A DNA stretch of 64,000 bases, taken from Bog-756 sp963701325. GTDB lineage: Bacteria > Actinomycetota > Acidimicrobiia > Acidimicrobiales > RAAP-2. The stretch is from positions 2,666,001-2,730,000 of the forward strand of contig OY969604.1 of assembly GCA_963701325.1 (NCBI GenBank), in the 5' to 3' direction. Numbering within the stretch: the stretch's first letter is position 1; every line of letters starts with the position of its first letter. A program made the translations under genes and the position numbers. Below are positions 1 to 7,511 of this stretch, piece by piece. The notes below the pieces were generated by a model. It saw only the letters and a list, made by a program, of their open reading frames with translations, had not been told where the DNA came from and ran no database searches.

Positions 1-37
1 GGCGCTGCGCGCCGAGCACGGCGCCGCCTCCAGCTGA
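1..37 (+). CDS. 3' end of an upstream gene (fragment)
   Basis: An open frame enters from the left edge and stops with TGA at 35-37 after eleven codons ending in Ala-Ala-Ser-Ser. Only the tail is visible, so no function can be assigned. It lies 54 nt upstream of the metallopeptidase gene on the same strand and could be the first visible member of the same transcription unit. Confidence 0.35.
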   Translation, partial: ALRAEHGAASS

Positions 38-91
38 GCGCTCCGCGTTGCGACGCCCCCGGGTGGGGCCCGCCTCCCTACACTGGGCCCC

Positions 92-1264
92 GTGCCCCCC
101 GCCGACGCTGCCCCATCCGCTGTGGATGACATCCCCGGAGCCCCGGCACGAGAGGCGTCCCCGTCCGGCCCCGGGGCGGTCGGGTGGGACACCGCCGAAC
201 GGGTTGCCGCCTGGGTCGGAAGCCGGGCCCGGGTGCCCGCGCCTTACCGTCCCGATCTCCTCCAGGCGGACTTCGCCGAGCTGACCGCCCAGGCCGAGGA
301 GCTGGTCGCCGAGTCGACCGGGTTGCGCTCGGCCGCGGGGCCGGCCCGGGCACGGGTCACCGACCGCGCCGGCTGGGTGAGCGCCAACGTGGCGAGCTTC
401 CAGCGACTGCTCGGCCCGCACCTCGACCGTCTCGATCCGTCGCGCCTGGCAACGGCCAACCTGCTCACCGGCCGGCTGGCCGGCCCGCTGGCCAGCGCCG
501 GGCGGACCGTCACCGGGGCCCAGATGGGGGTGGTCCTCGGCTGGCTCTCGACCCGGGTGCTCGGACAGTACGACCTCCTGCTCACCGAAGAGGCCGCCGA
601 CGACCAGGACCTGGTCTACTTCGTCGGACCCAACGTGGTCGCCCTCGAGCAGCAGCACGGCTTCGAGCCCCACGAGTTCCGGCTCTGGCTGGCGCTCCAC
701 GAGGTGACCCACCGTTGCCAGTTCACCGCGATCCCCTGGATGCGCGACTACTTCGTGTCGCTCGTGGAGGAGGGACTCGGCGCGCTCGAGCCCGATCCCG
801 CCCGGCTCGCCGAGTCGCTCAAGCGGATGGCCGCCGAGATCCGGGCCGGCCGCAACCCCTTGCAGGACAGCGGCGCCCTCGGGCTCGTGGCCACTCCCGA
901 GCAGCTCGAGGGCCTCCACCGCATCCAGGCCCTCATGAGCCTGCTCGAGGGCCATGGGGATGTGACCATGGACCGCGCCGGGGCCGCCGACATCCCGAGC
1001 GCGCCGCGCTTCGCCGAGGTGTTGCGCCAACGACGCAAGCAGGCGCACGGACTGTCCCGGCTCCTCCAGCAGCTGATCGGGATCGAGGCCAAGATGCGCC
1101 AGTACGAGGAGGGCGAGCGCTTCATCGCCGCCGTCGAGGGGTCGGGCGGCCCCGCGCTCCTCGACCGTGCCTGGCGCGGCCCCGAGTGGCTCCCCTCGCT
1201 GGAGGAGATCCGCGACCCGGCGACGTGGGTCTCGCGCGTCGGGGTACCGGCCGTTGCCTCCTGA
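92..1264 (+). CDS. Zincin-like metallopeptidase, F420-associated DUF2342 family
   Basis: A 390-residue protein with a GTG start. It carries a zincin HExxH motif (H203-E-V-T-H207) in a helix followed by Arg-Cys-Gln-Phe. The overall pattern matches the actinobacterial family (DUF2342) named for its co-occurrence with coenzyme F420 biosynthesis. The substrate is unknown and peptidase activity is inferred only from the motif. There is no signal peptide, so it is probably cytoplasmic. It heads the cofactor operon, and its stop codon overlaps the likely TTG start of tilS. Confidence 0.85.
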   Translation: MPPADAAPSAVDDIPGAPAREASPSGPGAVGWDTAERVAAWVGSRARVPAPYRPDLLQADFAELTAQAEELVAESTGLRSAAGPARARVTDRAGWVSANVASFQRLLGPHLDRLDPSRLATANLLTGRLAGPLASAGRTVTGAQMGVVLGWLSTRVLGQYDLLLTEEAADDQDLVYFVGPNVVALEQQHGFEPHEFRLWLALHEVTHRCQFTAIPWMRDYFVSLVEEGLGALEPDPARLAESLKRMAAEIRAGRNPLQDSGALGLVATPEQLEGLHRIQALMSLLEGHGDVTMDRAGAADIPSAPRFAEVLRQRRKQAHGLSRLLQQLIGIEAKMRQYEEGERFIAAVEGSGGPALLDRAWRGPEWLPSLEEIRDPATWVSRVGVPAVAS

Positions 1265-2174
1265 TCTGGGCGAGGACGCGTTCGTCGAGGCGCTGCTCGG
1301 ACGGTGCACGTTCCCCCCGGCGGGTGAACCGCTGGTGTGCGCCGTTTCGGGTGGTGCCGACTCGCTCTCGCTGCTGGTCCTGGCGGTCGCCGCCGGCTGT
1401 CAGGTGACGGCGGTCCATGTCGACCACGGATTGCGCGACGGCTCGGCGGCCGAGGCGGACCTGGTGGCCGCCGCGGCGCGGCGCTTCGGGGCCGCCTTCC
1501 GGTCCGAGCAGGTCAGCCTGTCCGACGGGCCCAACCTCGAAGCCCGGGCCCGCGCCACGCGCGGGGCAGCGATCGGCCCGGGGGCGGCCACCGGCCACAC
1601 AGCCGACGATCAGGCGGAGACGGTCCTCGGCAACCTGCTCAGGGGTGCGGGCGTCCACGGTCTGGCCGGCATGCGGTCCGGTCCGGCCCACCCGCTGCTC
1701 GACCTCCGTCGCGCCGAGACGGTGGCCCTCTGCGACCACCTCGACCTCGTTCCGGTCCGTGACCCGTCCAATGACGACCAGCGGTTCGTCCGCAACCGCG
1801 TGCGGGCTGAGCTGCTCCCGCTCTGCTCGGCCATCGCCGGGCGGGACGTCGTGCCCGTGCTCTGCCGCCAGGCCGGGGCGCTGGCCGGCGACGCCGACCT
1901 CCTCGACCTGGCAGGAGCGCTGCTCGACCCCACCGACGCGGCCGCCCTCGCCGCGGCCCCAACACCGCTGGCCCGCCGGACGGTGCGGCGGTGGCTGACC
2001 GGTGCCGGCTCCTACCCGCCGCCCCTCGGGGCGGTCGACCGGGTCCTCGAGGTGGCCCGCCTCGAGCGACGGGCCACCGAGGTACCGGGCGGCGTGCGGG
2101 TCACCCGGTCGGCCGGTCGCCTCTCGGTTGCCACGGAGGAGGACGCCCGGCGCTCCGGTACAGTCGTGCCGTGA
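1254..2174 (+). CDS. tilS: tRNA(Ile)-lysidine synthase
   Basis: Converts cytidine 34 of the CAU-anticodon tRNA-Ile to lysidine with ATP and lysine, so that the tRNA reads AUA. The PP-loop SGGADS is at residues 32-37, followed by the family block GHTADDQAET and the RxxRNRVRxELLP-type segment. I chose TTG at 1254 because it overlaps the preceding stop by 11 nt and puts the P-loop at the usual distance from the N-terminus. The longer GTG frame from 1167 would add a low-complexity Arg-rich stretch. At about 306 residues it is a short-form TilS. Its stop at 2172-2174 lies 57 nt before hpt. Confidence 0.9.
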   Translation: MPPDLGEDAFVEALLGRCTFPPAGEPLVCAVSGGADSLSLLVLAVAAGCQVTAVHVDHGLRDGSAAEADLVAAAARRFGAAFRSEQVSLSDGPNLEARARATRGAAIGPGAATGHTADDQAETVLGNLLRGAGVHGLAGMRSGPAHPLLDLRRAETVALCDHLDLVPVRDPSNDDQRFVRNRVRAELLPLCSAIAGRDVVPVLCRQAGALAGDADLLDLAGALLDPTDAAALAAAPTPLARRTVRRWLTGAGSYPPPLGAVDRVLEVARLERRATEVPGGVRVTRSAGRLSVATEEDARRSGTVVP

Positions 2175-2231
2175 CCATCCACGGGAACCGACGCCGCGAC
2201 CGCGCCGCGGCTCCTCGAGGACGGGATCGAG

Positions 2232-2753
2232 GTGGGCCCGGTGATCGTCCCCGAGGACGTGCTCCAGGCCAGGATCGCCGAGCTCGGCGAGGCCATCACC
2301 GCCGACTACGCGGGCCGGCCGCCCCTCCTGGTCGGGGTGCTCAAGGGCGCCTTCATGTTCATGAGCGACCTCTCGCGGGCCATCGCTCTGCCGGTCGAGG
2401 TCGACTTCATGGCGATCTCCTCGTACGGGAGCGCGACCCGGACCTCCGGCGTCGTCCGCATCGTGAAGGATCTCGACGTCGATCTGCTCGGCCGCCACGT
2501 GCTCGTGGTCGAGGACATCGTGGACAGCGGGCTCACCCTCAGCTACCTCCAGCGCTATCTGCTCGCCCGCGAGCCGGCCAGCCTCGAGGTCTGCGCACTC
2601 CTGGTCAAGGACGGCCAGCAGCGGACGGCGCTCGACCTGCGCTACGTCGGGTTCCACATCCCGGCCGACTTCGTCGTCGGCTACGGCCTCGACGTGGGCG
2701 AGCGCTTCCGGAACCTGCCGGCCATCCACGGGTACGCGGGCCAGGTCGGGTAG
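2232..2753 (+). CDS. hpt: Hypoxanthine phosphoribosyltransferase
   Basis: Purine salvage enzyme that transfers phosphoribosyl from PRPP to hypoxanthine or guanine. The PRPP loop VEDIVDSGLT is at residues 93-102, and the 173-residue length is normal. GTG at 2232 is the only ATG, GTG or TTG between the in-frame stop at 2172 and the conserved N-terminus. tilS-hpt is a classic actinobacterial pair. In many actinobacteria ftsH follows, but here folE starts 25 nt downstream. Confidence 0.93.
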   Translation: MGPVIVPEDVLQARIAELGEAITADYAGRPPLLVGVLKGAFMFMSDLSRAIALPVEVDFMAISSYGSATRTSGVVRIVKDLDVDLLGRHVLVVEDIVDSGLTLSYLQRYLLAREPASLEVCALLVKDGQQRTALDLRYVGFHIPADFVVGYGLDVGERFRNLPAIHGYAGQVG

Positions 2754-2777
2754 TGAGCGCGGAGAGGTGAGCAGACG

Positions 2778-3347
2778 ATGAGCGTGGACAAGGAGCGCAT
2801 CGAGCGGGCCGTCCTCGAGATCCTGGCCGCAGTCGGAGAGGATCCGAACCGGGACGGGCTGCGCAAGACGCCGGGCCGGGTGGCCAGGATGTACGAGGAG
2901 CTGTTCGCCGGATTCGGCGAGAACCCGGCGGACCACCTGGAGATCAGCTTCGCCGCGGAGCACGACGAGATGGTCATGGTCCGGGACATCCCCTTTGCCT
3001 CGTTGTGCGAGCACCACATGGTGCCCTTCATGGGGAAGGCGCACGTCGCGTACATCCCGGGCCAGGACGGCCGCATCACCGGCCTGTCCAAGCTCGCCCG
3101 ACTGGTCGACGGATACGCACGGCGCCTCCAGGTCCAGGAGCGCATGACCTCGGAGATCGCCGACGCCATCGAGAAGGCCCTCGACCCCAAAGGGGTCCTG
3201 GTGGTGGTCGACGCCGAGCACCTCTGCATGTCGATGCGCGGCGTGAAGAAGTCGGGCACCTCGACCATCACCTCTGCGGTCCGCGGCCTGTTCCGCACCG
3301 ACACCTCGACCAGGTTCGAGGCGATGCAGTTCGTCCGCGGCCGCTGA
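2778..3347 (+). CDS. folE: GTP cyclohydrolase I
   Basis: Catalyses the first step of folate (tetrahydropterin) synthesis, GTP to 7,8-dihydroneopterin triphosphate. The zinc ligands C77, H80 (in the CEHHMVPF block) and C150 are present, as is the C-terminal catalytic domain with its SGTST-type segment. The 189-residue length is typical. The ATG start has a GGAGAGG-type ribosome site about 9 nt upstream. It is the first of four folate genes (folE, folP, folB, folK) in the operon. Confidence 0.96.
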   Translation: MSVDKERIERAVLEILAAVGEDPNRDGLRKTPGRVARMYEELFAGFGENPADHLEISFAAEHDEMVMVRDIPFASLCEHHMVPFMGKAHVAYIPGQDGRITGLSKLARLVDGYARRLQVQERMTSEIADAIEKALDPKGVLVVVDAEHLCMSMRGVKKSGTSTITSAVRGLFRTDTSTRFEAMQFVRGR

Positions 3348-3398
3348 GCGCCGAACGGCCCGGCGCGGACCGGATCGGGCTGGTTTACGCTGTGGCCG

Positions 3399-4271
3399 AT
3401 GCCCGGCCCCGCAGCAGAGGAGCGAGCCCTGGTGATGGGGATCCTCAACGTGACCCCCGACTCGTTCTCCGATGGCGGCCTGTGGTTCGAGAGTCGTCAG
3501 GCCATCACCAGAGGGCACGAGATGATCGATGAGGGGGCCGACATCGTGGACGTCGGCGGCGAGTCGACCCGGCCCGGGGCCGAACCGGTGCCGGTCGAAG
3601 AGGAGCTCCGTCGGGTGCTCCCCGTGATCGACGCCCTCGCGCCGCACGTGCGCGTCTCGGTCGACACCTCCAAGGAGGCGGTCGCAGAGGCGGCGGTGGC
3701 AGCCGGCGCAACCCTGATCAACGACGTGTCGGCCTCGCTCTGGCCGGTGGCCGGCCGCCTCGGGGTCGGGTGGGTGGCCATGCACCGGAAGGGGTCCCCT
3801 GCCGAGATGCAGGACGACCCCCGGTACGACGACGTCGTGGACGAGGTCCGGGACCTGCTCGTGGACCGTGCGCAGCGGGCCACCGCGGCGGGCGTGTCCG
3901 AGGTCTGGATCGACCCGGGGATCGGCTTCGGGAAGACGCTCGAGCACAACCTGACCCTGCTCGCGGGCCTCGGCACCCTGGTGGCCACCGGGTACCCGGT
4001 GCTGGTGGGGACCAGTCGGAAGCGATTCCTCGGGGCGATCGGCGCCGGCCCGGACGGCACCCCGCTCCCGGTGGCAGATCGGCTGGCCGGCTCCGTGGCC
4101 ACGGCCACCTGGGCCATCGCCCTCGGTGCGGGTATGGTCCGGGTCCACGACGTCGCCGCGTCCCGGCAGGCGGCGATCCTGGTCGGCCGGGTGGACCCCG
4201 GTGCGGTGGGACGGATGGGGAGGCCGGGGCGTCGAGACCAATCGATGGCGGGCACGGAGGTCGGAGTGTGA
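3399..4271 (+). CDS. folP: Dihydropteroate synthase
   Basis: Condenses 6-hydroxymethyl-dihydropterin pyrophosphate with p-aminobenzoate; this is the sulfonamide target. The N-terminal signature MGILNVTPDSFSDGG is at residues 13-27, with a GGESTRPGA block and a late GTSRKRFLG block. At 290 residues with a TIM-barrel pattern it is full length. Its TGA overlaps the GTG start of the next gene (GTGA), so the two are probably translationally coupled. Confidence 0.96.
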   Translation: MPGPAAEERALVMGILNVTPDSFSDGGLWFESRQAITRGHEMIDEGADIVDVGGESTRPGAEPVPVEEELRRVLPVIDALAPHVRVSVDTSKEAVAEAAVAAGATLINDVSASLWPVAGRLGVGWVAMHRKGSPAEMQDDPRYDDVVDEVRDLLVDRAQRATAAGVSEVWIDPGIGFGKTLEHNLTLLAGLGTLVATGYPVLVGTSRKRFLGAIGAGPDGTPLPVADRLAGSVATATWAIALGAGMVRVHDVAASRQAAILVGRVDPGAVGRMGRPGRRDQSMAGTEVGV

Positions 4272-4807
4272 AGGGAAAATGGGCGGCGGGGATCCCCCCG
4301 CGGAACTTCACCTGGGTCATCAAGGACCGGCTCGCGATGAGCGAGCGGCCCGGCGGCTTCGCTCCCAACCACCGCAAGGTGCGGCGCCAGGAGGAGATCA
4401 TCTGGCTCCAGGTCCAGGGGTTCACCAGGGTCGTCTCGCTGCTGCCCTCCTCGCACAATCTGCAGGCCTACGAGGAGAAGGAGCTGGCCAGCGTCCACTA
4501 CCCGTTGCCCAACACCGGCGATGTGCGGACCGTCCTGGCCGACGTGTACCGGGACGTCCACCTCCGGCTGGCCAACGGTGAGCGGATCCTCGTCCACCAG
4601 GAGGAGCTCGGTGACCGGGTGGCGGGGGTCATCGCCGGGTACCTGCTCTGGTCCGATCGGCTCCCGAGCGGTCCGCAGGCGACCACCGTTCTCGAGCACA
4701 TGACCGGGCACCCGATGGGTCCCGCAGGGCGTGAGGTGGTGGCGGCCGCCGGCCAACTCGCCCCGGCACCGGCCCAGCACGGCGGCGGCGCCTCGCGCCC
4801 CGCCTGA
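4268..4807 (+). CDS. Predicted catalytically dead tyrosine/dual-specificity phosphatase-fold protein
   Basis: A 179-residue protein nested between folP and folB, overlapping both (GTGA with folP, TGATG with folB). The C-terminal half has the order of a dual-specificity phosphatase: a beta strand FTRVVSLLPS near residues 52-61, an Asp in a loop (D85) and a P-loop-like segment, H110-Q111-E-E-L-G-D-R117, followed by a hydrophobic helix. This fits HCx5R exactly except that the nucleophilic Cys is Gln (Q111). The fold assignment is inferred from the motif pattern. If correct, it is a pseudophosphatase that may bind a phosphorylated ligand or pterin intermediate. GTG at 4268 is chosen for the overlap. 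Confidence 0.75.
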   Translation: MKGKWAAGIPPRNFTWVIKDRLAMSERPGGFAPNHRKVRRQEEIIWLQVQGFTRVVSLLPSSHNLQAYEEKELASVHYPLPNTGDVRTVLADVYRDVHLRLANGERILVHQEELGDRVAGVIAGYLLWSDRLPSGPQATTVLEHMTGHPMGPAGREVVAAAGQLAPAPAQHGGGASRPA

Positions 4808-5202
4808 TGCCGCCCGCGGCGGACGACGCTCACGCCGGCGGGGACCGGATCGAGCTCCGGGGCATCCGGGTGGTCGGCACCCACGGGGTGCTGCCCGAGG
4901 AGCGGACCCGGGCCCAGCCCTTCGAGATCGACCTCGACCTGGCCGTCGACCTCACGCCGGCAGGCGCTTCGGACCGGTTGTCCGACACCGTCGACTACGG
5001 CGCTGTCGCCGGCGTCGTGACCGCCACCGTCGCCGGTCCGCGCTCCTACGGGCTGCTCGAGGGGCTGGCCGGTCAGGTGGCCCGGGCGGTGTTGGCGGTC
5101 GACTCGCGGATCAGCGGCGTGACCGTGACCCTGCGCAAGCTCCGGCCACCGCTGCCGATGGACATCGCCAGCGTGGGCGTCCGGGTGGCCCGCGATCGGT
5201 GA
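4807..5202 (+). CDS. folB: Dihydroneopterin aldolase
   Basis: Cleaves 7,8-dihydroneopterin to 6-hydroxymethyl-7,8-dihydropterin and glycolaldehyde. The 131-residue chain shows the family pattern: IELRGIRVVGTHGVLPEE near the start, the SDTVDYGAV block, YGLLEGLA and the late KLRPPLPMDI block. The ATG overlaps the previous stop by one base, and its own stop overlaps the folK start by 4 nt. Confidence 0.95.
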   Translation: MPPAADDAHAGGDRIELRGIRVVGTHGVLPEERTRAQPFEIDLDLAVDLTPAGASDRLSDTVDYGAVAGVVTATVAGPRSYGLLEGLAGQVARAVLAVDSRISGVTVTLRKLRPPLPMDIASVGVRVARDR

Positions 5203-5699
5203 GCGCCCCGCGCGCCGAGCCACCCACCGAGCGGGCCTTCCTCTCCCTCGGCTCCAACCTCGGTGACCGCCTCACCCATCTGCGCCGGGCGGTGGACCAG
5301 CTCCGTGCGGGAGGCGACCCGTGGGTCAGCTCCGTCTCGCAGGTCTACGAGACCGAACCGATCGGCGGTCCCGACCACCAGGACCCGTACCTCAACCTGG
5401 TGGTCGAGCTGGCCGTCTCGCCGGGCACCGACCCCTACCGGATCCTCGAGCAGTGCCACCGTCTGGAGGCGGCGGCCGGCCGTGTGCGGAGCGTGCGCTG
5501 GGGACCCCGTACCCTCGACGCCGACCTCATCTGGATGGACGGGGTCGTGCTCGACGATCCCCATCTGACCGTGCCGCATCCCCGCTGGCGGGAGCGCCGG
5601 TTCGTGCTCGCGCCGCTTGCCGAGCTGGCCCCGGACCTGGTCGACCTGGCCGCGGTGGCGTCCGCTGGTGGCGAGGTCCGGGTCGTGGGTATGCTCTGA
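5199..5699 (+). CDS. folK: 2-amino-4-hydroxy-6-hydroxymethyldihydropteridine pyrophosphokinase
   Basis: Transfers pyrophosphate from ATP to hydroxymethyl-dihydropterin, making the substrate of FolP. Motifs are SLGSNLGDR near the N-terminus, the Mg-binding GPRTLDADLIWMDG block and VPHPRWRERRFVLAPLAELA. GTG at 5199 is chosen because it overlaps the folB stop (GTGA) and gives a 166-residue protein of normal length. A longer in-frame extension would run antisense-like through folB and has no family support. Confidence 0.95.
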   Translation: MSAPRAEPPTERAFLSLGSNLGDRLTHLRRAVDQLRAGGDPWVSSVSQVYETEPIGGPDHQDPYLNLVVELAVSPGTDPYRILEQCHRLEAAAGRVRSVRWGPRTLDADLIWMDGVVLDDPHLTVPHPRWRERRFVLAPLAELAPDLVDLAAVASAGGEVRVVGML

Positions 5700-5766
5700 C
5701 CGGCAGTATCCGGATTACCTGACGCGAACGGCACCCACCCGGGGCTGGAACGTCGAAAGGGGTCTC

Positions 5767-6573
5767 GTGACCAGATTCCGCGTAGTCGGGCCAGGCCGAG
5801 CCGGCCGGTCGATGATGGCAGCCCTCGAGGCGGCCGGGGGGTACCACCCGAGAGGCGCCTGGGGGCGCGAGCGCTCTCCGGTCGACGCCGCCGCCGGCGT
5901 CGATCTGTTGATCATCGCCACCCCGGACGACACCGTGGCCGAGGTGGCCGCCCGGATCCGACCGGTTGCCACGACCGCGGTCCTCCATCTCTCGGGCTCG
6001 CTCGGCCTCGACGTCCTCGAGGGGCACGCGCGGCGGGGTTCGCTCCATCCGCTCGTCCCGCTGCCCACCGCGGCCATCGGGTCCGAGCGCCTGCGCACCG
6101 GCATCACCTTCGCGGTGGCCGGCGATCCCATCGCCCGGGCGGTGGCCGAGTCGCTCGGTGGTCATCCCGTCGAGGTCGACGACCGGCACCGCTCGGCGTA
6201 CCACGCGGCTGCGGTCATCGCAGCCAACCACCTGGTGGCCCTCATGGGTCAGGTCGAGCGGGTGGCGGCGACCGCAGGACTCCCGCTCGACGCCTTCGCC
6301 GGCCTCCTGCGGGCGGCCGCCGATGACGCCCTCGCCCTCGGCCCGCGTGCTGCGCTGACCGGACCGGCTGCCCGGGGCGACTGGGAGACGGTCGATCGCC
6401 ACCGGGAGGTGCTCGCGGCGATGCCCGGGCACCGCACCGAGCTGGCCGCCTACGACGCGCTGGTCGGACTCGCCCGGCGGCTCTCCCTGGATACCTCGGC
6501 CGACCCGGGTGCGACCGTGGCCGGCTCCGCTGCCGTGGGCCTCCGGGTGGCCGCGTCGGAGCAGGTGGCATGA
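5767..6573 (+). CDS. Rossmann-fold and DUF2520 domain oxidoreductase-like protein
   Basis: A 268-residue protein with an N-terminal Rossmann dinucleotide-binding segment (RVVGPGRAGRSM, near residues 5-16) and a C-terminal all-helical DUF2520 region. This is the architecture of 6-phosphogluconate-dehydrogenase-like reductases such as ketopantoate reductase. GTG at 5767 has a GAAAGGGG ribosome site. It overlaps panC by 4 nt, and a DUF2520 gene just upstream of panC is a recurrent bacterial arrangement. It could supply pantoate, but its substrate is unproven; this is inferred from the neighbourhood. Confidence 0.82.
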   Translation: MTRFRVVGPGRAGRSMMAALEAAGGYHPRGAWGRERSPVDAAAGVDLLIIATPDDTVAEVAARIRPVATTAVLHLSGSLGLDVLEGHARRGSLHPLVPLPTAAIGSERLRTGITFAVAGDPIARAVAESLGGHPVEVDDRHRSAYHAAAVIAANHLVALMGQVERVAATAGLPLDAFAGLLRAAADDALALGPRAALTGPAARGDWETVDRHREVLAAMPGHRTELAAYDALVGLARRLSLDTSADPGATVAGSAAVGLRVAASEQVA

Positions 6574-7511
6574 CGACCGTCTTCGCCCCCCACGTGCTGG
6601 CCGGGCAGCCCGCTCCCGCGCCGGGAAGGTTCGCACGCCGCGGCGACCTGAACGTGGTCGAGTCGCTCGCCGGCTTCTCCGGCCTGCTCGACGCCGCCCG
6701 CGGCGCGGGCCGGACGGTGGGCCTGGTGCCGACCATGGGAGCCCTCCATGTGGGACACCGTTCCCTCGTCGAACGGGCTGCCGCCGAATGCGACACGGTC
6801 GCCGTCTCGATCTTCGTGAACCCGACCCAGTTCGGCGACGCCGGCGATCTGGCCGCCTACCCCCGGACGCTCGAGGAAGATCTGACCCTCGTGGCCGATG
6901 CCGGGACCGCCGTTGCCTTCGTCCCCGCGGTCACCGAGATGTACCCCGGGTGGCCCGAGCCGCCGGCCACCTCGGTGTCGGTGCCCTCGCTCGGTCGCCG
7001 GTGGGAGGGCGAGTCCCGTCCCGGGCACTTCGACGGTGTGGCCACCATCGTGGTCAAGCTCCTCTCTGCAGCCGGCCGCTGCCGGGCCTACTTCGGCGAG
7101 AAGGACTTCCAGCAGCTCGCGTTGATCCGGCAGGTGAGCCGCGACCTCTCCCTCCCGGTCGACGTGGTCGGCTGTCCGACCGTGCGCGACGGTGACGGGC
7201 TGGCGCTCTCCAGTCGCAACGCCCGCCTCTCGGCCGAGCAGCGCCGGGCCGCCCTCTCGCTCTCACGGGCACTGCGCGCGGGTGCCGCGGTGCTGGCCCG
7301 GGGGGCGTGTCCAGCGTCCGTCGAGGCGGCCATGGCAGAGGTGGTGTCGGCCGAACCGGCAGCCGTCCTCGACTACGCCGCCCTGGTCGACGCCGACGAC
7401 CTCGAGCCGGCGGTGGACCTCTCCGGCGCCCGACCGCTCCGGCTGCTCATCGCGGCCACCGTCGGCCCGGTGCGTCTCATCGACAACCTCGACCCGCGCG
7501 CCTCGGCGTGA
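6570..7511 (+). CDS. panC: Pantoate--beta-alanine ligase (pantothenate synthetase)
   Basis: ATP-dependent condensation of pantoate with beta-alanine. The nucleotidyl-transferase signature VPTMGALHVGHRSL is near residue 53, followed by FVNPTQFG, the YFGEKDFQQL block and RDGDGLALSSRN. At 313 residues it is slightly longer than usual because of about 25 extra N-terminal residues. The ATG overlaps the upstream stop (ATGA). Together with coaX downstream, it shows that the operon makes coenzyme A precursors. Confidence 0.96.
   Translation: MTTVFAPHVLAGQPAPAPGRFARRGDLNVVESLAGFSGLLDAARGAGRTVGLVPTMGALHVGHRSLVERAAAECDTVAVSIFVNPTQFGDAGDLAAYPRTLEEDLTLVADAGTAVAFVPAVTEMYPGWPEPPATSVSVPSLGRRWEGESRPGHFDGVATIVVKLLSAAGRCRAYFGEKDFQQLALIRQVSRDLSLPVDVVGCPTVRDGDGLALSSRNARLSAEQRRAALSLSRALRAGAAVLARGACPASVEAAMAEVVSAEPAAVLDYAALVDADDLEPAVDLSGARPLRLLIAATVGPVRLIDNLDPRASA

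Noticed and set aside
1122..4241. A 1039-codon minus-strand open frame across tilS-folP
   Set aside because: It is a shadow of GC-rich genes on the plus strand; its composition is Arg/Gly/His-rich with no recognisable domain.
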